A DNA stretch of 64,000 bases from Paenibacillus soyae (GTDB lineage: Bacteria; Bacillota; Bacilli; Paenibacillales; Paenibacillaceae): the NCBI RefSeq assembly GCF_024623455.1, contig NZ_JANIPJ010000020.1, positions 1 to 64,000 of the forward strand, written 5' to 3'. The notes below the pieces were generated by a model. That model was not told the DNA's origin and made no database searches. It was given only the letters and a program-made list of their open reading frames with translations. This document shows positions 63,430-64,000 of this stretch, in pieces. The translations under genes and the position numbers were made by a program. The stretch's first letter is position 1. Each line of letters begins with the position of its first letter.

Positions 63430-64000
63430 TCATTCTGATTTCTCCGGCGATCCGATCACGGACCAGAACGCCGGCTTCGCCTGATATTGCCTGTCGAACA
63501 GGAGCGGCGCGTTGGTGCGCTTCACCGGAAAGCCGTCCAGCCAGGAATGATCGTCCGCGATGCCCCAGAAGACAACGCCGCTCAGGATATCCTTATTGTC
63601 CCGGAAAGCCTGGAACAGCTCGCCGTACCGGTCCGCCTGCTTCGCCAGAATGTCCTCCGGAATATCCGCGCCGTAGTCCCTCCGGTCATTCCAGGCATAA
63701 ATGCTCATATCGAGCTCGGTCACGAGGTTATCGAGGCCCAGCTCCGCGAACTTGCGCATAGACGCGACGATATTGGCGACAGAGGGGCCGTGTATGTCGA
63801 TGTGCGTCTGATGCCCGACGCCGTCGATAGGTACGCCCTCGTCCAGCAGCTTCTTCACAAGCTCATACAGCAGGTCGCGCTTGCGCGGATCGTCCGTGCC
63901 ATAGTCGTTGATATAGAGCTTCATGTCCGGTCCGCCCGCCTCGCGCGCGGCCCGGAAGGCCGTCGCGATGTAATCGGTTCCCGTGATCTTGTACCAATCG
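63430..64000 (-). CDS. GH10 xylanase, partial (C-terminal part; start beyond window)
   Basis: The frame is open from 64000 to the stop at 63430 and begins DWYKITGTDYIATAFRAAREAG, so the gene starts to the right of the window. The visible 189 residues contain LYINDYGTDDPRKRDLLYELV, GVGHQTHIDIHGPS, the nucleophile motif VTELDMS, and the terminal WGIADDHSWLDGFPVKRTNAPLLFDRQYQAKPAFWSV of GH10 endoxylanases. It is distinct from the complete GH10 at 37398-38411. Thirteen bases separate it from the ABC gene, so they are probably co-transcribed. Signal peptide and module content cannot be judged. Confidence 0.9.
   Translation of the reverse strand, partial: DWYKITGTDYIATAFRAAREAGGPDMKLYINDYGTDDPRKRDLLYELVKKLLDEGVPIDGVGHQTHIDIHGPSVANIVASMRKFAELGLDNLVTELDMSIYAWNDRRDYGADIPEDILAKQADRYGELFQAFRDNKDILSGVVFWGIADDHSWLDGFPVKRTNAPLLFDRQYQAKPAFWSVIGSPEKSE

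Noticed and set aside
1-64000. tRNA, rRNA, transposase, integrase or toxin-antitoxin genes
   Set aside because: None was recognised on either strand.

Overview
The window looks like a chromosomal segment of a Paenibacillus-type, plant-polysaccharide-degrading Bacillota. The signs are strong AGGAGG-type ribosome binding sites with TTG and GTG starts, lipoprotein sugar-binding proteins paired with LplB/YtcP-type permeases but no local ATPase, AraC/YesMN-type regulators, and two very large secreted enzymes anchored by triple SLH domains. No rRNA, tRNA, phage, insertion sequence or CRISPR array was recognised.

Layout. (1) 1-1.2 kb: two terminators, a 51-bp-period palindromic tandem repeat, and a YitT-type membrane protein. 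(2) 1.3-14.9 kb: a uronate-polysaccharide locus. An AraC-type membrane regulator is followed by a binding protein, two permeases, a GH88 unsaturated uronyl hydrolase and a GH43-like propeller protein. Divergent from them is a 1656-residue SLH-anchored PL6 polysaccharide lyase. The implied route is surface beta-elimination, import, then intracellular removal of the unsaturated uronate. (3) 15.0-21.7 kb: a C30 carotenoid operon in the order crtN, crtM, crtP, crtQ, crtO. It is divergent from a MerR/B12-binding regulator of the CarH/LitR light-sensor type, and TGTACA-like boxes lie between them. (4) 21.8-29.4 kb: an unassigned protein, a GH30_8 glucuronoxylanase with CBM6, an AraC regulator, an orphan binding protein, a CE1-like esterase and a GH5-CBM13 enzyme. 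(5) 29.5-53.1 kb: the main arabinoxylan locus. It holds a 1985-residue surface enzyme with two GH43 domains and SLH domains, cytosolic GH43 and GH10 enzymes, an SGNH esterase, GH95, another GH43, a type-B carboxylesterase, a YesM/YesN-type two-component system, two permeases and a binding protein. (6) 53.2-59.2 kb: a more AT-rich stretch with a paired ABC exporter, a DUF402 protein, an XRE regulator and a GNAT acetyltransferase. (7) 59.2-64 kb: GH43_11 beta-xylosidase, a DUF1854 protein coupled to an unusual ABC transporter with a zinc ribbon, and the 3' end of a second GH10 gene.

How it works together. The xylan parts form a relay. Secreted or surface GH30, GH5 and GH43 enzymes and esterases cut glucuronoarabinoxylan, and the oligosaccharides enter through binding-protein transporters sensed by the two-component system. 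Signal-less GH10, GH43, GH95 and esterases then finish them inside the cell. CcpA-type cre sequences are visible at the GH30 gene and inside the start of the large GH43 gene. The most unusual items are the PL6-SLH/GH88 locus, the CarH-like regulator with an altered Wx9EH motif, the duplicated carbohydrate-binding module inserted inside a GH43 C-terminal sandwich, and a 13-base anti-16S sequence far upstream of the GH30 gene. Family calls come from reading protein sequences without database searches, and substrate statements are inferences.
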